NCBI GenBank assembly: GCA_023387585.1
Contig: JAEWHZ010000046.1
Coordinates: 1-10,808, forward strand
Source: Pseudomonadota bacterium
GTDB lineage: Bacteria; Pseudomonadota; Alphaproteobacteria; Rhizobiales; Devosiaceae
DNA length: 10,808 nt
Reading direction: 5' to 3'
Part shown: positions 1 through 5,900 of the stretch, piece by piece
How the letters are laid out: the number at the start of each line of letters is the position of its first letter
Numbering within the stretch: position 1 is the first letter of the stretch
Notes under the pieces: model-generated
Database searches by the model: none
Told to the model about the DNA's origin: nothing
What the model saw: only the letters and a program-made list of their open reading frames with translations
Translations under genes and position numbers: made by a program

Positions 1-174
1 GTAGTCTCCAGCGGTTCACATTGTTGGACAGGGCCGTGCGGCGCATCGCTTGGTGGTGGAGTGCCGTGCGGCCCGTCGATGCAGATTTGAACGCAAGCCC
101 CGGCGAACCGTTCCCGGCAAAGTGAACAGCTTGCTGGTGCTGGAGTGGTCCTGAACGCTGGCCGGGGTTCTCGG
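1..174. other. unassigned left flank, possible gene end or gene start
   Basis: No gene can be assigned confidently here. On the plus strand one frame (3-125) is open from the window edge to a TGA at 123-125. It would encode about 40 residues ending in SPGEPFPAK with mostly G/C third positions, so it could be the 3' end of a gene entering from the left. On the minus strand a frame is open through the whole flank, with an ATG at 46-44 (MRRTALSNNV...) but no Shine-Dalgarno sequence, so it could be a gene start leaving the window. CCCCGGC (98-104) and GCCGGGG (161-167) can pair over a long loop, with no T-tract. The two coding options exclude each other and neither resembles a protein I recognise. 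Confidence 0.25.
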
Positions 175-618
175 CTAGGATTTCACGGCATAGGTCGCCA
201 TGGCGCGGTGCGGCATGCCGCCATCGGTGAATTCCGGACCGAAGGCGACAAAGCCGAGTTTCTCGTAAAAGCCCAGCTTGTCGAGCTGAGCACCGAGATA
301 GAAGCGGTCGATTCCCGATGCGCGGCAATGGTCCATGGCGAACAGCATCATGGCGCGCGCTATGCCGCGTCCGCGCCAGCGCATGCCGACCGCGACCCGC
401 CCGATCTTGGCATGCTCGGGCCTGAGCACCACGCGCAGCGTGCCGACCACCTCGCCGTCGAGAATGGCGACGACATGGATGGCGCGCATGTCGTCCGCGT
501 CGTGCTCCTCGTCCTCGGGCACCTTCTGCTCGTCGACGAACACCTCGCGGCGCAGGCGGAAGGCGGCGTTGCACAGGGTGGAGAAGATCGGGACGGTGGC
601 GAAGACCGGCGCGCTCAT
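175..618 (-). CDS. GNAT-family N-acetyltransferase, ElaA-like
   Basis: This 147-residue protein would be a soluble cytoplasmic acyl-CoA-dependent N-acetyltransferase; the substrate cannot be read from sequence. The N-terminal segment RLRREVFVDEQKVPEDEEHD (about 21-40) is the signature opening of the ElaA-like GNAT group. The acetyl-CoA pyrophosphate-binding loop follows beta-strand 4 (GRVAVGMRWRGRGIARA, about 73-89, matching R-x-x-G-x-G-x-A). The C-terminal FYEKLGF (about 117-123) is the usual GNAT motif B region. Length is normal for a single GNAT domain. The gene lies 26 bp downstream of the PAP2 gene on the same strand, so the two are probably cotranscribed. The ATG at 618 is the third of three tandemly repeated ATGAGC sequences; the two upstream copies are out of frame and stop after four codons. 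Family assignment is firm; biological role is unknown. Confidence 0.88.
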   Translation of the reverse strand: MSAPVFATVPIFSTLCNAAFRLRREVFVDEQKVPEDEEHDADDMRAIHVVAILDGEVVGTLRVVLRPEHAKIGRVAVGMRWRGRGIARAMMLFAMDHCRASGIDRFYLGAQLDKLGFYEKLGFVAFGPEFTDGGMPHRAMATYAVKS

Positions 619-645
619 GGTCTGCTCATGGCTTGCTCATGGCTT
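613..645 (-). repeat. 11-bp tandem repeat carrying three consecutive start codons
   Basis: Read on the minus strand, 645-635 and 634-624 are identical (AAGCCATGAGC), and 623-613 is a 9/11 copy (AGACCATGAGC). The array begins inside the TGA stop of the PAP2 gene (647-645) and runs into the GNAT start. The first ATG (640) reads M-S-K-P-stop and the second (629) reads M-S-R-P-stop. Each TGA overlaps the next ATG as ATGA, and the third ATG (618) opens the GNAT gene, which begins M-S-A-P. The pattern is directly visible; an origin by slippage duplication is inferred. Confidence 0.9.
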
Positions 646-1523
646 CAGCTTCGGGGGCGGCCGAGGGGCTGGTTCCAGCGCCGGGCGCGCGCCGAGGTCA
701 GGCGCATATCGCGGGCCAATCCGGCGAACAGATGGCCGATCCGGGCCGGGTGGCGGCGCAGAAAGCCTTCCTCGTCATAGCGGAACAAGAGGCCGCGGCG
801 CGCGAAGACATGCGCCAGCCAATAGGTGAAGCCGATGCCGACGCCCCAGCCCATCAGCGTGTCGCTGGGCCAGTGCATGCCGACCAGCTGGCGCGAGATG
901 CAGATCAGCGCGCCGATGGCGATCAGCCCGGCGCGCCAGCGCGGGAACACCAGCGCCAGCGCCAGCGCCATGGCCCCTGCCGTGGCCGAATGGCCGGACG
1001 GAAAGGCGGCGAAATCGGAGTGCCAGGCGAAGGGATGGAAGGCGAGGTGCCCGTGCTCATCGAGCAGCAGAGGACGGGCGCGGCCGACGAGATATTTGGT
1101 GAACAGCGCCACGAGCCCGCCGCCGGCGACGGCGAGGAAGACGAAGCCGGCGCCCACCATCACCGCATGGATGCCGGCGCGGAACCGGCGCGCCATGCAC
1201 GAATAGGGCAGGAACAGGCCGGCGATCAGGATCAGCCCGGAGGTGACCAGCACCTCGACTCCCTCGCCGAGCAGGGTGATGCGCTCGGCGCCCGGTTTCA
1301 GGCTTTCGGGAAAATCGCGCATCCACAGCCCCAGCGCCAGATCGGCGCTGAACATGATCAGCAGCGAGGGGATGAGGTAGGTGGCGAGCAGTATAGCGGG
1401 CCGTTCGAAGGCCGGGCGCGAAGCGGGCAGGGGGCGCGTCGGCGATGCGAGAAGACGCCGCCAGGCGGCGCCGATGCGCCTCGAGGCAGCGCGCAGGACC
1501 GGTTCGGAAGAATGCTCAGCCAT
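645..1523 (-). CDS. PAP2-family membrane phosphatase
   Basis: This is a 292-residue integral membrane protein of the type 2 phosphatidic acid phosphatase superfamily, whose members dephosphorylate lipid phosphates such as phosphatidate, phosphatidylglycerol phosphate or undecaprenyl pyrophosphate. All three catalytic motifs are intact: K-x6-R-P as KYLVGRARP (143-151), PSGH (175-178), and SR-x5-H-x3-D as SRQLVGMHWPSD (210-221), which carries the catalytic histidine. Hydrophobic segments lie at about 43-66, 88-106, 118-141, 181-194, 199-209 and 223-240. The N-terminus and C-terminus are Arg-rich and probably cytoplasmic. Only a weak Shine-Dalgarno sequence precedes the ATG. The gene ends 26 bp before the GNAT gene, and its TGA forms the first bases of the tandem repeat there. 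The substrate is not determined by sequence alone. Confidence 0.92.
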   Translation of the reverse strand: MAEHSSEPVLRAASRRIGAAWRRLLASPTRPLPASRPAFERPAILLATYLIPSLLIMFSADLALGLWMRDFPESLKPGAERITLLGEGVEVLVTSGLILIAGLFLPYSCMARRFRAGIHAVMVGAGFVFLAVAGGGLVALFTKYLVGRARPLLLDEHGHLAFHPFAWHSDFAAFPSGHSATAGAMALALALVFPRWRAGLIAIGALICISRQLVGMHWPSDTLMGWGVGIGFTYWLAHVFARRGLLFRYDEEGFLRRHPARIGHLFAGLARDMRLTSARARRWNQPLGRPRS

Positions 1524-1624
1524 GCGGCAGGCTTAGAGCATTTTGGCGGTTGGGGGGAATGGGGAAATGTGCATTGCGATCCGCGTGGTGTCGATGCGGC
1601 CGCGGCATTGGCAGCACTCAAGGG

Positions 1625-1734
1625 TGTCACCCCGGCGCAGGCCGGGGCCTATCACGAGAGGGTTGCCCTGAAGCGCCATGGTGCGGGTTGTGCGGGTCCG
1701 GAGATAGGCCCCGGCCTGGCGCCGGGGTGACATC
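1625..1734. repeat. 110-bp paired-palindrome intergenic element, copy 1
   Basis: The left arm (1625-1653, beginning TGTCACCCCGG and ending GGGGCCTATC) is the near-perfect inverse of the right arm (1703-1734, beginning GATAGGCCCCGG and ending GGGGTGACATC). Each arm also folds on its own: CCCCGGC/GCCGGGG around GCAG (1630-1647) and CCCCGGC/GCCGGGG around CTGGC (1709-1727). The 49-bp centre carries CGAGAGGG next to the left arm and CCGGA next to the right. The same layout and the same 110-bp length recur at 9757-9866. Repeated palindromes of this kind are known in bacteria as REP/BIME-like elements; mobilisation by a REP-associated transposase is a possibility not tested here. Confidence 0.85.
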
Positions 1735-1796
1735 GCGGGGGCGGAGGGGGCCGCGTTCCTGTTACAAGCCCGCAAATAACGGGCACCGCAAACGAA

Positions 1797-1824
1797 AACG
1801 GGCCTCCGTTGCCGGAAGCCCGTT
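1797..1824 (-). terminator. rho-independent terminator of sciP
   Basis: Downstream of the sciP stop, the minus strand reads AACGGGC-T-TCCG-GCAA-CGGA-G-GCCCGTT, a stem of 7 plus 4 base pairs interrupted by one mismatch. It is followed directly by TTCGTTT, so the transcript would end in a U-rich tract (plus strand 1791-1798). The position, about 25 bp past the stop codon, fits termination of sciP and separates it from the PAP2 gene. Confidence 0.75.
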
Positions 1825-1848
1825 GATTTCATGTCGGCGGAGCGGTGC

Positions 1849-2127
1849 TCAGCCTTCGCGGTAATGCTGGATCCAGGTGGTGCGCAATCCTGCAAGCCCG
1901 TGCTTGTCGATCGAGGCCTGCCAGTTGAGGAACTCGTCGACGCTGAGCGTATAGCGCTCGCACGCCTCTTCGAGGCTGAGCAGGCCACCGCGGACGGCGG
2001 CCACCACTTCGGCCTTGCGACGGATCACCCAGCGACGGGTGTTACGCGGCGGCAGGTCCGCGATGGTCAGCGGGCTGCCATCCGGTCCGATTACGTACTT
2101 TACGCGCGGACGCATCTGTACGGTCAT
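1849..2127 (-). CDS. sciP: SciP, CtrA-inhibiting cell-cycle regulator (DUF1153)
   Basis: This 92-residue protein belongs to the DUF1153 family, whose characterised member is SciP of Caulobacter crescentus. There SciP accumulates in G1/swarmer cells, binds CtrA (and DNA) and blocks CtrA-activated transcription, including flagellar and motility genes. The family core is fully present: MRPRVKYVIGPDGSPLTIADLPP (5-27), NTRRWVIRRKAEVVAAVRGG (29-48) and the helix-turn-helix-like segment LSLEEACERYTLSVDEFLNWQ (50-70). Length is typical. It lies downstream of flgD in the same direction, separated by a 140-bp leader that contains a CtrA-box-like sequence, and is followed by a strong terminator. It is therefore probably expressed from its own CtrA-dependent promoter as well as by any read-through from flgD. 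The family assignment is secure; the regulatory role here is inferred from Caulobacter. Confidence 0.95.
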   Translation of the reverse strand: MTVQMRPRVKYVIGPDGSPLTIADLPPRNTRRWVIRRKAEVVAAVRGGLLSLEEACERYTLSVDEFLNWQASIDKHGLAGLRTTWIQHYREG

Positions 2128-2179
2128 TTTACTCTCTACTCAACCTGACCATATAGGAGCGAGAGTAAGCCCGGCGCGC

Positions 2180-2194
2180 TTAAAATTTGACTAA
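2180..2194 (-). promoter_or_regulatory. CtrA-box-like site upstream of sciP
   Basis: The minus strand reads TTAG-TCAAATT-TTAA, one mismatch from the CtrA consensus TTAA-N7-TTAA. It sits 53 bp upstream of the sciP ATG. A second TTAACC half-site lies further upstream (plus 2211-2216), with a poorer partner. A candidate -10 (CTATAT, plus 2151-2156) follows at 23 bp, slightly longer than typical. sciP is a known CtrA target in Caulobacter, so the placement makes sense; binding itself is inferred. Confidence 0.55.
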
Positions 2195-2267
2195 GGGGAA
2201 ACTTACAACAGGTTAAGAATGCCTCGGATTATCAAGCATTTGTCTTAGCTTGCGTGCCGAAGCGGGG

Positions 2268-2942
2268 TCATTCGGAGCCGGTGGATGCGCTGGGCATGCG
2301 CACATTGGTCACGTCCGAAAGCCGCACCGTGCCGCCGCCGATGGTCAGAACGGGCTCGTTGCCCGAGAAGTCGACGGCCGAGACGATGCCGCGGGTTTCG
2401 GTGGTGACATGCACGGTGCGCCCGGACAGGCCCTTGGCTTCGATGGAAATGGTATAGACGCCGTCGGGGCGCATGGAGCCATCCGATCCGCGTCCGTCCC
2501 ACATGAAGGCGCCGGGGCCGGGCTCGAGCGATCCGTTCTCCGAATAGACGACGTTGCCCAGCGAATCCTTGATGGTCACCGTGGCGTCGGATGCCAGCGA
2601 CTCGGCATTGAACCCCCAGACCGCCTGGCCGCCCGACAGCTCGGCGCGGTTGCCGGCCGAGGTGACCTCCTTGCCGATATAGGACACCGCATCGACATTG
2701 ACCGAGGCCTGGTTGGCCAGCATCAGCGCCTCGAGGAACTCGTTGGTCTTGAGCTGCTGCTCCACCGAGGTGAACTGCACCAATTGCTGGGTGAACTGGT
2801 TGGTGTCCATCGGATCGAGCGGGTTCTGGTGCCGGAGCTGCGTGGTCAGGATCGACAGGAAGGTATCGAAATTGTCGGCGATGGACTGCCGGCTGGTGTT
2901 GAGCGACGAGCCCGAGGATGAGGATACGCCGTCGACGGCCAT
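2268..2942 (-). CDS. flgD: flagellar hook capping/assembly protein FlgD
   Basis: FlgD forms the temporary cap at the tip of the growing flagellar hook and guides FlgE polymerisation outside the cell; it is exported by the flagellar type III apparatus, so no cleavable signal peptide is expected or seen. The 224-residue product has the conserved FlgD N-terminal domain: FDTFLSILTTQLRHQNPLDP (25-44) and DTNQFTQQLVQFTSVEQQLKTN (46-67). It is followed by the FlgD Ig/Tudor-like part containing WDGRGSDGSMRPDGVYTISI (148-167). Length is normal. The ATG is 9 bp after the fliK stop codon, with an AGGAG Shine-Dalgarno overlapping that stop, so translation is probably coupled to fliK. No clear terminator follows the gene. 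Confidence 0.96.
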   Translation of the reverse strand: MAVDGVSSSSGSSLNTSRQSIADNFDTFLSILTTQLRHQNPLDPMDTNQFTQQLVQFTSVEQQLKTNEFLEALMLANQASVNVDAVSYIGKEVTSAGNRAELSGGQAVWGFNAESLASDATVTIKDSLGNVVYSENGSLEPGPGAFMWDGRGSDGSMRPDGVYTISIEAKGLSGRTVHVTTETRGIVSAVDFSGNEPVLTIGGGTVRLSDVTNVRMPSASTGSE

Positions 2943-2948
2943 GGTGAA

Positions 2949-2953
2949 CTCCT
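2949..2953 (-). promoter_or_regulatory. flgD ribosome binding site overlapping fliK stop
   Basis: The minus strand reads TAGGAG-TTCACC-ATG. The AGGAG lies six bases before the flgD start, and its first bases are part of the TAG stop codon of fliK. This fixes the flgD start and suggests translational coupling of the two hook genes. Confidence 0.8.
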
Positions 2954-4502
2954 AGACGAACAGGTTGAGGCCGCGCGCCGTGTGCGTGCCGCGATAAAGG
3001 GTGACGGTGGGCTGCTCGGGCGGCGCGTCGCCGGCCTCGTCGGCCTTGCCATCCTGGGCGAAGGGGCCGGATTGCGGCTGGTCGCGATCCTGGCGCTGCG
3101 AGAGGTTCTGGCGCAGCGAGAATTCGAGGCTGGTCTTTGCGCCGTCGAGCCCGGCCTGGGCGAGGGCGCGTTCCAGCGCCCGCTGGTCGCGCTGCATCAG
3201 ATCAAGCGTTTCGGTCTTTTCGACCGTCAGGCGGGCGTGGACATTGCCCTGATGGTCGATGTCCATGCGCACGTCGATGCGGCCGAGCTCGGGCGGATCG
3301 AGCCGGATCTGGAACTGGGTGGCGCCGTGCTGGACCTGGCGCACGACCTCGAAGGCCAGCTGGGGCAGGTTCAACTGCTGCTGATTGGTCTGGTAGCCCT
3401 GCACCGGCGCCGGCCGCATGCCCGGTGCAGGCTCGGCTGCGGTGCGGCTCTCGGCTGCCGGCTGGGGGTCGGGACCGGCGGGATCAGCCTGCGGCTGGGG
3501 CTGCGCGGCGGAAGGGCGCGGGGCTTCCGGGCGTTCGGAGCCGGCCGGCGCGGGGCGGGAAGCGGGTTCGGAGCGCTCGATGCGCTCGGGAGCGTTTTCG
3601 CTGCGCGGGGTGGCCTCGCCGGTCTCGCCGGCGGCGACGCTGGCGGTCAGGCGCGGATCGGCGCGGGTCTCGGCGGTCGGCGTCGGTGTCAAGGCGGCGT
3701 CGGTGGCGGGCGCGGCGCCGAGCGCGGCCTGTATCCGGCCGATGGCGGTGCCGCCGAGCTCGCGGCGGACGGCGGTGAGGGCACGGGCGAGCTGGGCGGG
3801 CGTCGGCAGATCCTCCGCCGCGATGTCGCCTTCGGCCAGCGCCTCGATCAGCGCGCGCAGCTTGCCGGCCATCTGCGCCAGTTCGGGGCGCTGCGCTTCG
3901 TCGGCGGCCGGGGGCAGGCCGGCGCGCAGCGTGTCGATCAGCGCGGCGGTCAGCGGGCGCAGGGATTCGCCATTGGCGGGGGGGCGGAAATCCTCGCGCG
4001 CGACCGGCAGCAATGCGCCGGGCGCGATCCCGAGTGCATCGGCCACGGTGTCGAGCAGCTCGGTGATCTTCTCGATCGCGGCGGCGGGAATTTCTTCGCC
4101 GGCGTTGAGCGTGGTGGTGAACTCGTCGAGCCGGCCGATCAGCGCCGCAAGCTGCTCGGGCAGGCGCGAGGGCGTTACGGCTTCCGCCGGGGACACGGCT
4201 TCGGGGAGCGCGGCTTCGGGCGGGGTGAGGGCATCGACCGTCTCCTCGGCCATCCGGCCAATGGCGGCGGGGATGTCGGCCGGCACCGGCATGGCGGGCG
4301 GATTCTGCGGGACGGGCGGATTCTGGCGGCGTGTGGTGTCGTCGGGTTGCGACTGCCCTAGCAGGCGCGCCAGCAATTGTGCGAAACCGTCGGCCAGCGT
4401 GCCGGCGCTTTCCCGCCCGGCGCTCACCCGCGTCCCACCCTCGGTGGCCGGCAGGCCGGGGGCGGTATTCATCGTCACAACCAGATTGCCGTCGAATGCC
4501 AT
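2952..4502 (-). CDS. fliK: flagellar hook-length control protein FliK
   Basis: FliK is the secreted ruler that sets hook length and switches the flagellar export gate from hook to filament substrates. The 516-residue product has the family's organisation: a long, low-complexity, Ala/Pro/Glu-rich ruler region (about 50-370, with a Pro/Gln/Ala-rich stretch near 315-365) and a conserved C-terminal Flg_hook domain (about 376-465) with the hallmark FQIRLDPPELGRIDVRM (397-413). A variable tail ends in LNLFV. The frame stays open upstream to an ATG at 4646, but I choose the ATG at 4502 because a sigma-54-like promoter ends about 30 bp upstream of it. A further ATG at 4472 is possible. flgD follows after 9 bp. 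The C-terminal assignment is strong; the exact N-terminus is less certain. Confidence 0.9.
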   Translation of the reverse strand: MAFDGNLVVTMNTAPGLPATEGGTRVSAGRESAGTLADGFAQLLARLLGQSQPDDTTRRQNPPVPQNPPAMPVPADIPAAIGRMAEETVDALTPPEAALPEAVSPAEAVTPSRLPEQLAALIGRLDEFTTTLNAGEEIPAAAIEKITELLDTVADALGIAPGALLPVAREDFRPPANGESLRPLTAALIDTLRAGLPPAADEAQRPELAQMAGKLRALIEALAEGDIAAEDLPTPAQLARALTAVRRELGGTAIGRIQAALGAAPATDAALTPTPTAETRADPRLTASVAAGETGEATPRSENAPERIERSEPASRPAPAGSERPEAPRPSAAQPQPQADPAGPDPQPAAESRTAAEPAPGMRPAPVQGYQTNQQQLNLPQLAFEVVRQVQHGATQFQIRLDPPELGRIDVRMDIDHQGNVHARLTVEKTETLDLMQRDQRALERALAQAGLDGAKTSLEFSLRQNLSQRQDRDQPQSGPFAQDGKADEAGDAPPEQPTVTLYRGTHTARGLNLFV

Positions 4503-4540
4503 GGGGCGCCCGCAAAACACATTTGTCCGTGTGTGACGAT

Positions 4541-4555
4541 GCAAGGGCTTTGCCA
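4541..4555 (-). promoter_or_regulatory. sigma-54-like promoter of fliK
   Basis: The minus strand reads TGGCAAAGCCCTTGC followed by A, close to the RpoN consensus TGGCACG-N4-TTGCW. The invariant GG and GC are ten bases apart, as required for the -24/-12 elements. A start point would fall near 4529, leaving a leader of roughly 27 bases before the fliK ATG at 4502. Sigma-54 control of hook genes is established in Caulobacter (with FlbD); whether this organism uses it is inference. Confidence 0.5.
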
Positions 4556-4568
4556 GTTGGTGTCGGTC

Positions 4569-4574
4569 TATAAT
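4569..4574 (+). promoter_or_regulatory. possible -10 element of mnmA promoter
   Basis: A perfect TATAAT lies between fliK and mnmA. The only good -35 candidate, TTGCCA at 4550-4555, is 13 bp away, shorter than the usual 16-18, so the promoter assignment is weak. If used, the mnmA leader would be about 155 bases. The element is next to the opposing sigma-54-like site. Confidence 0.3.
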
Positions 4575-4639
4575 TTCGTTTGTTATCAGTGGGATAAAGT
4601 CGTGACGGCGACAGGTTTCGGCTGTGCACCGCCTGCGTG

Positions 4640-4656
4640 CCGGCAAGTCTTGCCGG
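4640..4656 (+). promoter_or_regulatory. hairpin in mnmA leader
   Basis: CCGGCAA-GTC-TTGCCGG forms a perfect 7-bp stem with a 3-base loop, extendable by TG/CA across one bulged G. It is not followed by a T-tract, so it is not an intrinsic terminator. It would lie in the mnmA 5' leader if transcription starts near the upstream TATAAT. A function is not evident. Confidence 0.3.
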
Positions 4657-4737
4657 GCAGAGATTGCCCCGCAGGGCGCACGGCGTTACAAGGCGCGCTC
4701 AAATCCGCTGGCCCTTGACCCCAACCGGATGAAAGAC

Positions 4738-5886
4738 ATGTTGAATTCGCTCGATCTGCCGAAGCGGCCCCAGGACACGCGCGTCGTCGTCGCCATGTCC
4801 GGCGGGGTCGACAGCTCCGTCGTCGCCGGCCTGATGGCCCGCGAGGGCTATGACGTCGTCGGCATTACTTTGCAACTCTACGACCATGGCGAGGCGACCC
4901 ACCGCAAGGGTGCGTGCTGTGCCGGCCAGGATATCCACGACGCAAGGCAGACGGCTGCGAAACTGGGCGTGCCGCATTACGTGCTCGACTATGAGGAGCG
5001 GTTCCGCGCCGCCGTCATCGAGCCCTTCGCCAATGCCTACCGGCAGGGCGAGACGCCGGTGCCGTGCATCGCGTGCAACCAGTCGGTCAAGTTCGTCGAC
5101 CTGATGGCGGTGGCGCGCGATCTCGGCGCCGATGTGCTGGCCACCGGGCACTATGTGCAGACGCGGCTCGAGGGCGGGCGGCGGCGGCTGTACCGGCCGG
5201 TCGATGCGGCACGCGACCAGAGCTATTTCCTGTTCGCCACCACCCAGGAGCAGCTCGACTTCCTGCGCTTCCCGCTCGGCGGCATGGGCAAGGACGCGGT
5301 GCGCGCGCTGGCGCGGGAGATGGGGCTCGCGATCGCCGAAAAGCACGACAGCCAGGACATCTGCTTCGTGCCGCAGGGCAAATATACCGACATCATCGCG
5401 CGCATGCATCCCGAGGCGCTGATGGGCGGCGAGATCGTCCATGTCGACGGGCGCGTGCTCGGCCGGCATTCGGGCATCGCCAACTATACCGTGGGCCAGC
5501 GGCGCGGGCTCGGCATCGCCGGCTCGGAACCGCTTTATGTCGTCAAGATCGACGCCGCCAATGCGCGCGTGCTCGTCGGCCCGCGCGAGGCGCTGCGTAC
5601 GCGCACGGTGCGGCTGCGCGACGTCAACTGGCTCGGCGACAAGGCGCTGTCGGAAACCTCCATCGGCAACGGCATCGCGCTCGAAGTGAAGGTGCGCTCC
5701 ACCCGCGGGCCGCAGCCCGGCGTCGTTTATCTTCGCGACGGCGCCGTTCATGTCGACATCGAGGGCGGCGAATACGGCGTGTCGCCGGGGCAGGCCTGCG
5801 TATTCTATGCCGATGACGGGGATACGTCGCAGGTGCTCGGCGGCGGCTTCATCGCCGAGGCGGTGAGCGCGGCGGAAGCGGCCTGA
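4738..5886 (+). CDS. mnmA: tRNA-specific 2-thiouridylase MnmA
   Basis: MnmA adenylates U34 of Lys, Glu and Gln tRNAs with ATP and transfers sulfur relayed from a cysteine desulfurase, giving 2-thiouridine at the wobble position. The 382-residue cytoplasmic protein shows the PP-loop SGGVDSS (21-27), the catalytic cysteine in PCIACNQSVKF (C113, with C110 forming a C-x2-C), the second active-site cysteine in SQDICFVPQGKY (C209), and the beta-barrel segment ANYTVGQRRGLGI (248-260). Length matches the family. I prefer the ATG at 4738 (MLNSLDLPKRP...), which resembles alphaproteobacterial homologues and has a GGA upstream; the in-frame ATG at 4729 is almost equally possible. The gene diverges from fliK and is followed 14 bp later by a HigA-like gene. 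Product assignment is very secure. Confidence 0.97.
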   Translation: MLNSLDLPKRPQDTRVVVAMSGGVDSSVVAGLMAREGYDVVGITLQLYDHGEATHRKGACCAGQDIHDARQTAAKLGVPHYVLDYEERFRAAVIEPFANAYRQGETPVPCIACNQSVKFVDLMAVARDLGADVLATGHYVQTRLEGGRRRLYRPVDAARDQSYFLFATTQEQLDFLRFPLGGMGKDAVRALAREMGLAIAEKHDSQDICFVPQGKYTDIIARMHPEALMGGEIVHVDGRVLGRHSGIANYTVGQRRGLGIAGSEPLYVVKIDAANARVLVGPREALRTRTVRLRDVNWLGDKALSETSIGNGIALEVKVRSTRGPQPGVVYLRDGAVHVDIEGGEYGVSPGQACVFYADDGDTSQVLGGGFIAEAVSAAEAA

Positions 5887-5900
5887 GGACCTAGCTTATC

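Larger units (their letters stand above)
1524..1848. other. intergenic spacer with palindromic element and terminator
   Basis: No coding region is supported here: open frames lack ribosome binding sites and cross the palindromic repeat. The spacer contains the 110-bp paired-palindrome element (1625-1734) and, nearer sciP, a minus-strand terminator (1797-1824) with a second small hairpin (GCCCG/CGGGC around CAAATAA) just beyond it. The promoter of the PAP2 gene should lie around 1524-1624, but I see no convincing -35/-10 pair. Confidence 0.6.

Noticed and set aside
633..1730. Plus-strand open frame opposite the PAP2 gene
   Set aside because: It crosses the palindromic element and opposes a phosphatase with all catalytic motifs; the translation is low-complexity.
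1625..1734. Paired palindromes considered as a CRISPR array or terminator
   Set aside because: There are only two inverted arms without regularly spaced direct repeats, and no T-tract follows the stems.
2982..4361. Long plus-strand open frame opposite fliK
   Set aside because: Gly/Arg/Ala-rich translation with no domain, antisense to FliK, whose C-terminal domain is clear; a GC-bias shadow.
4503..4646. N-terminal extension of fliK to an upstream ATG at 4646
   Set aside because: The extra 48 residues are not FliK-like, and the region contains the sigma-54-like promoter and other regulatory dyads.
4699..5751. Minus-strand open frame opposite mnmA
   Set aside because: His/Asp/Arg-rich shadow of a secure gene, with no domain of its own.
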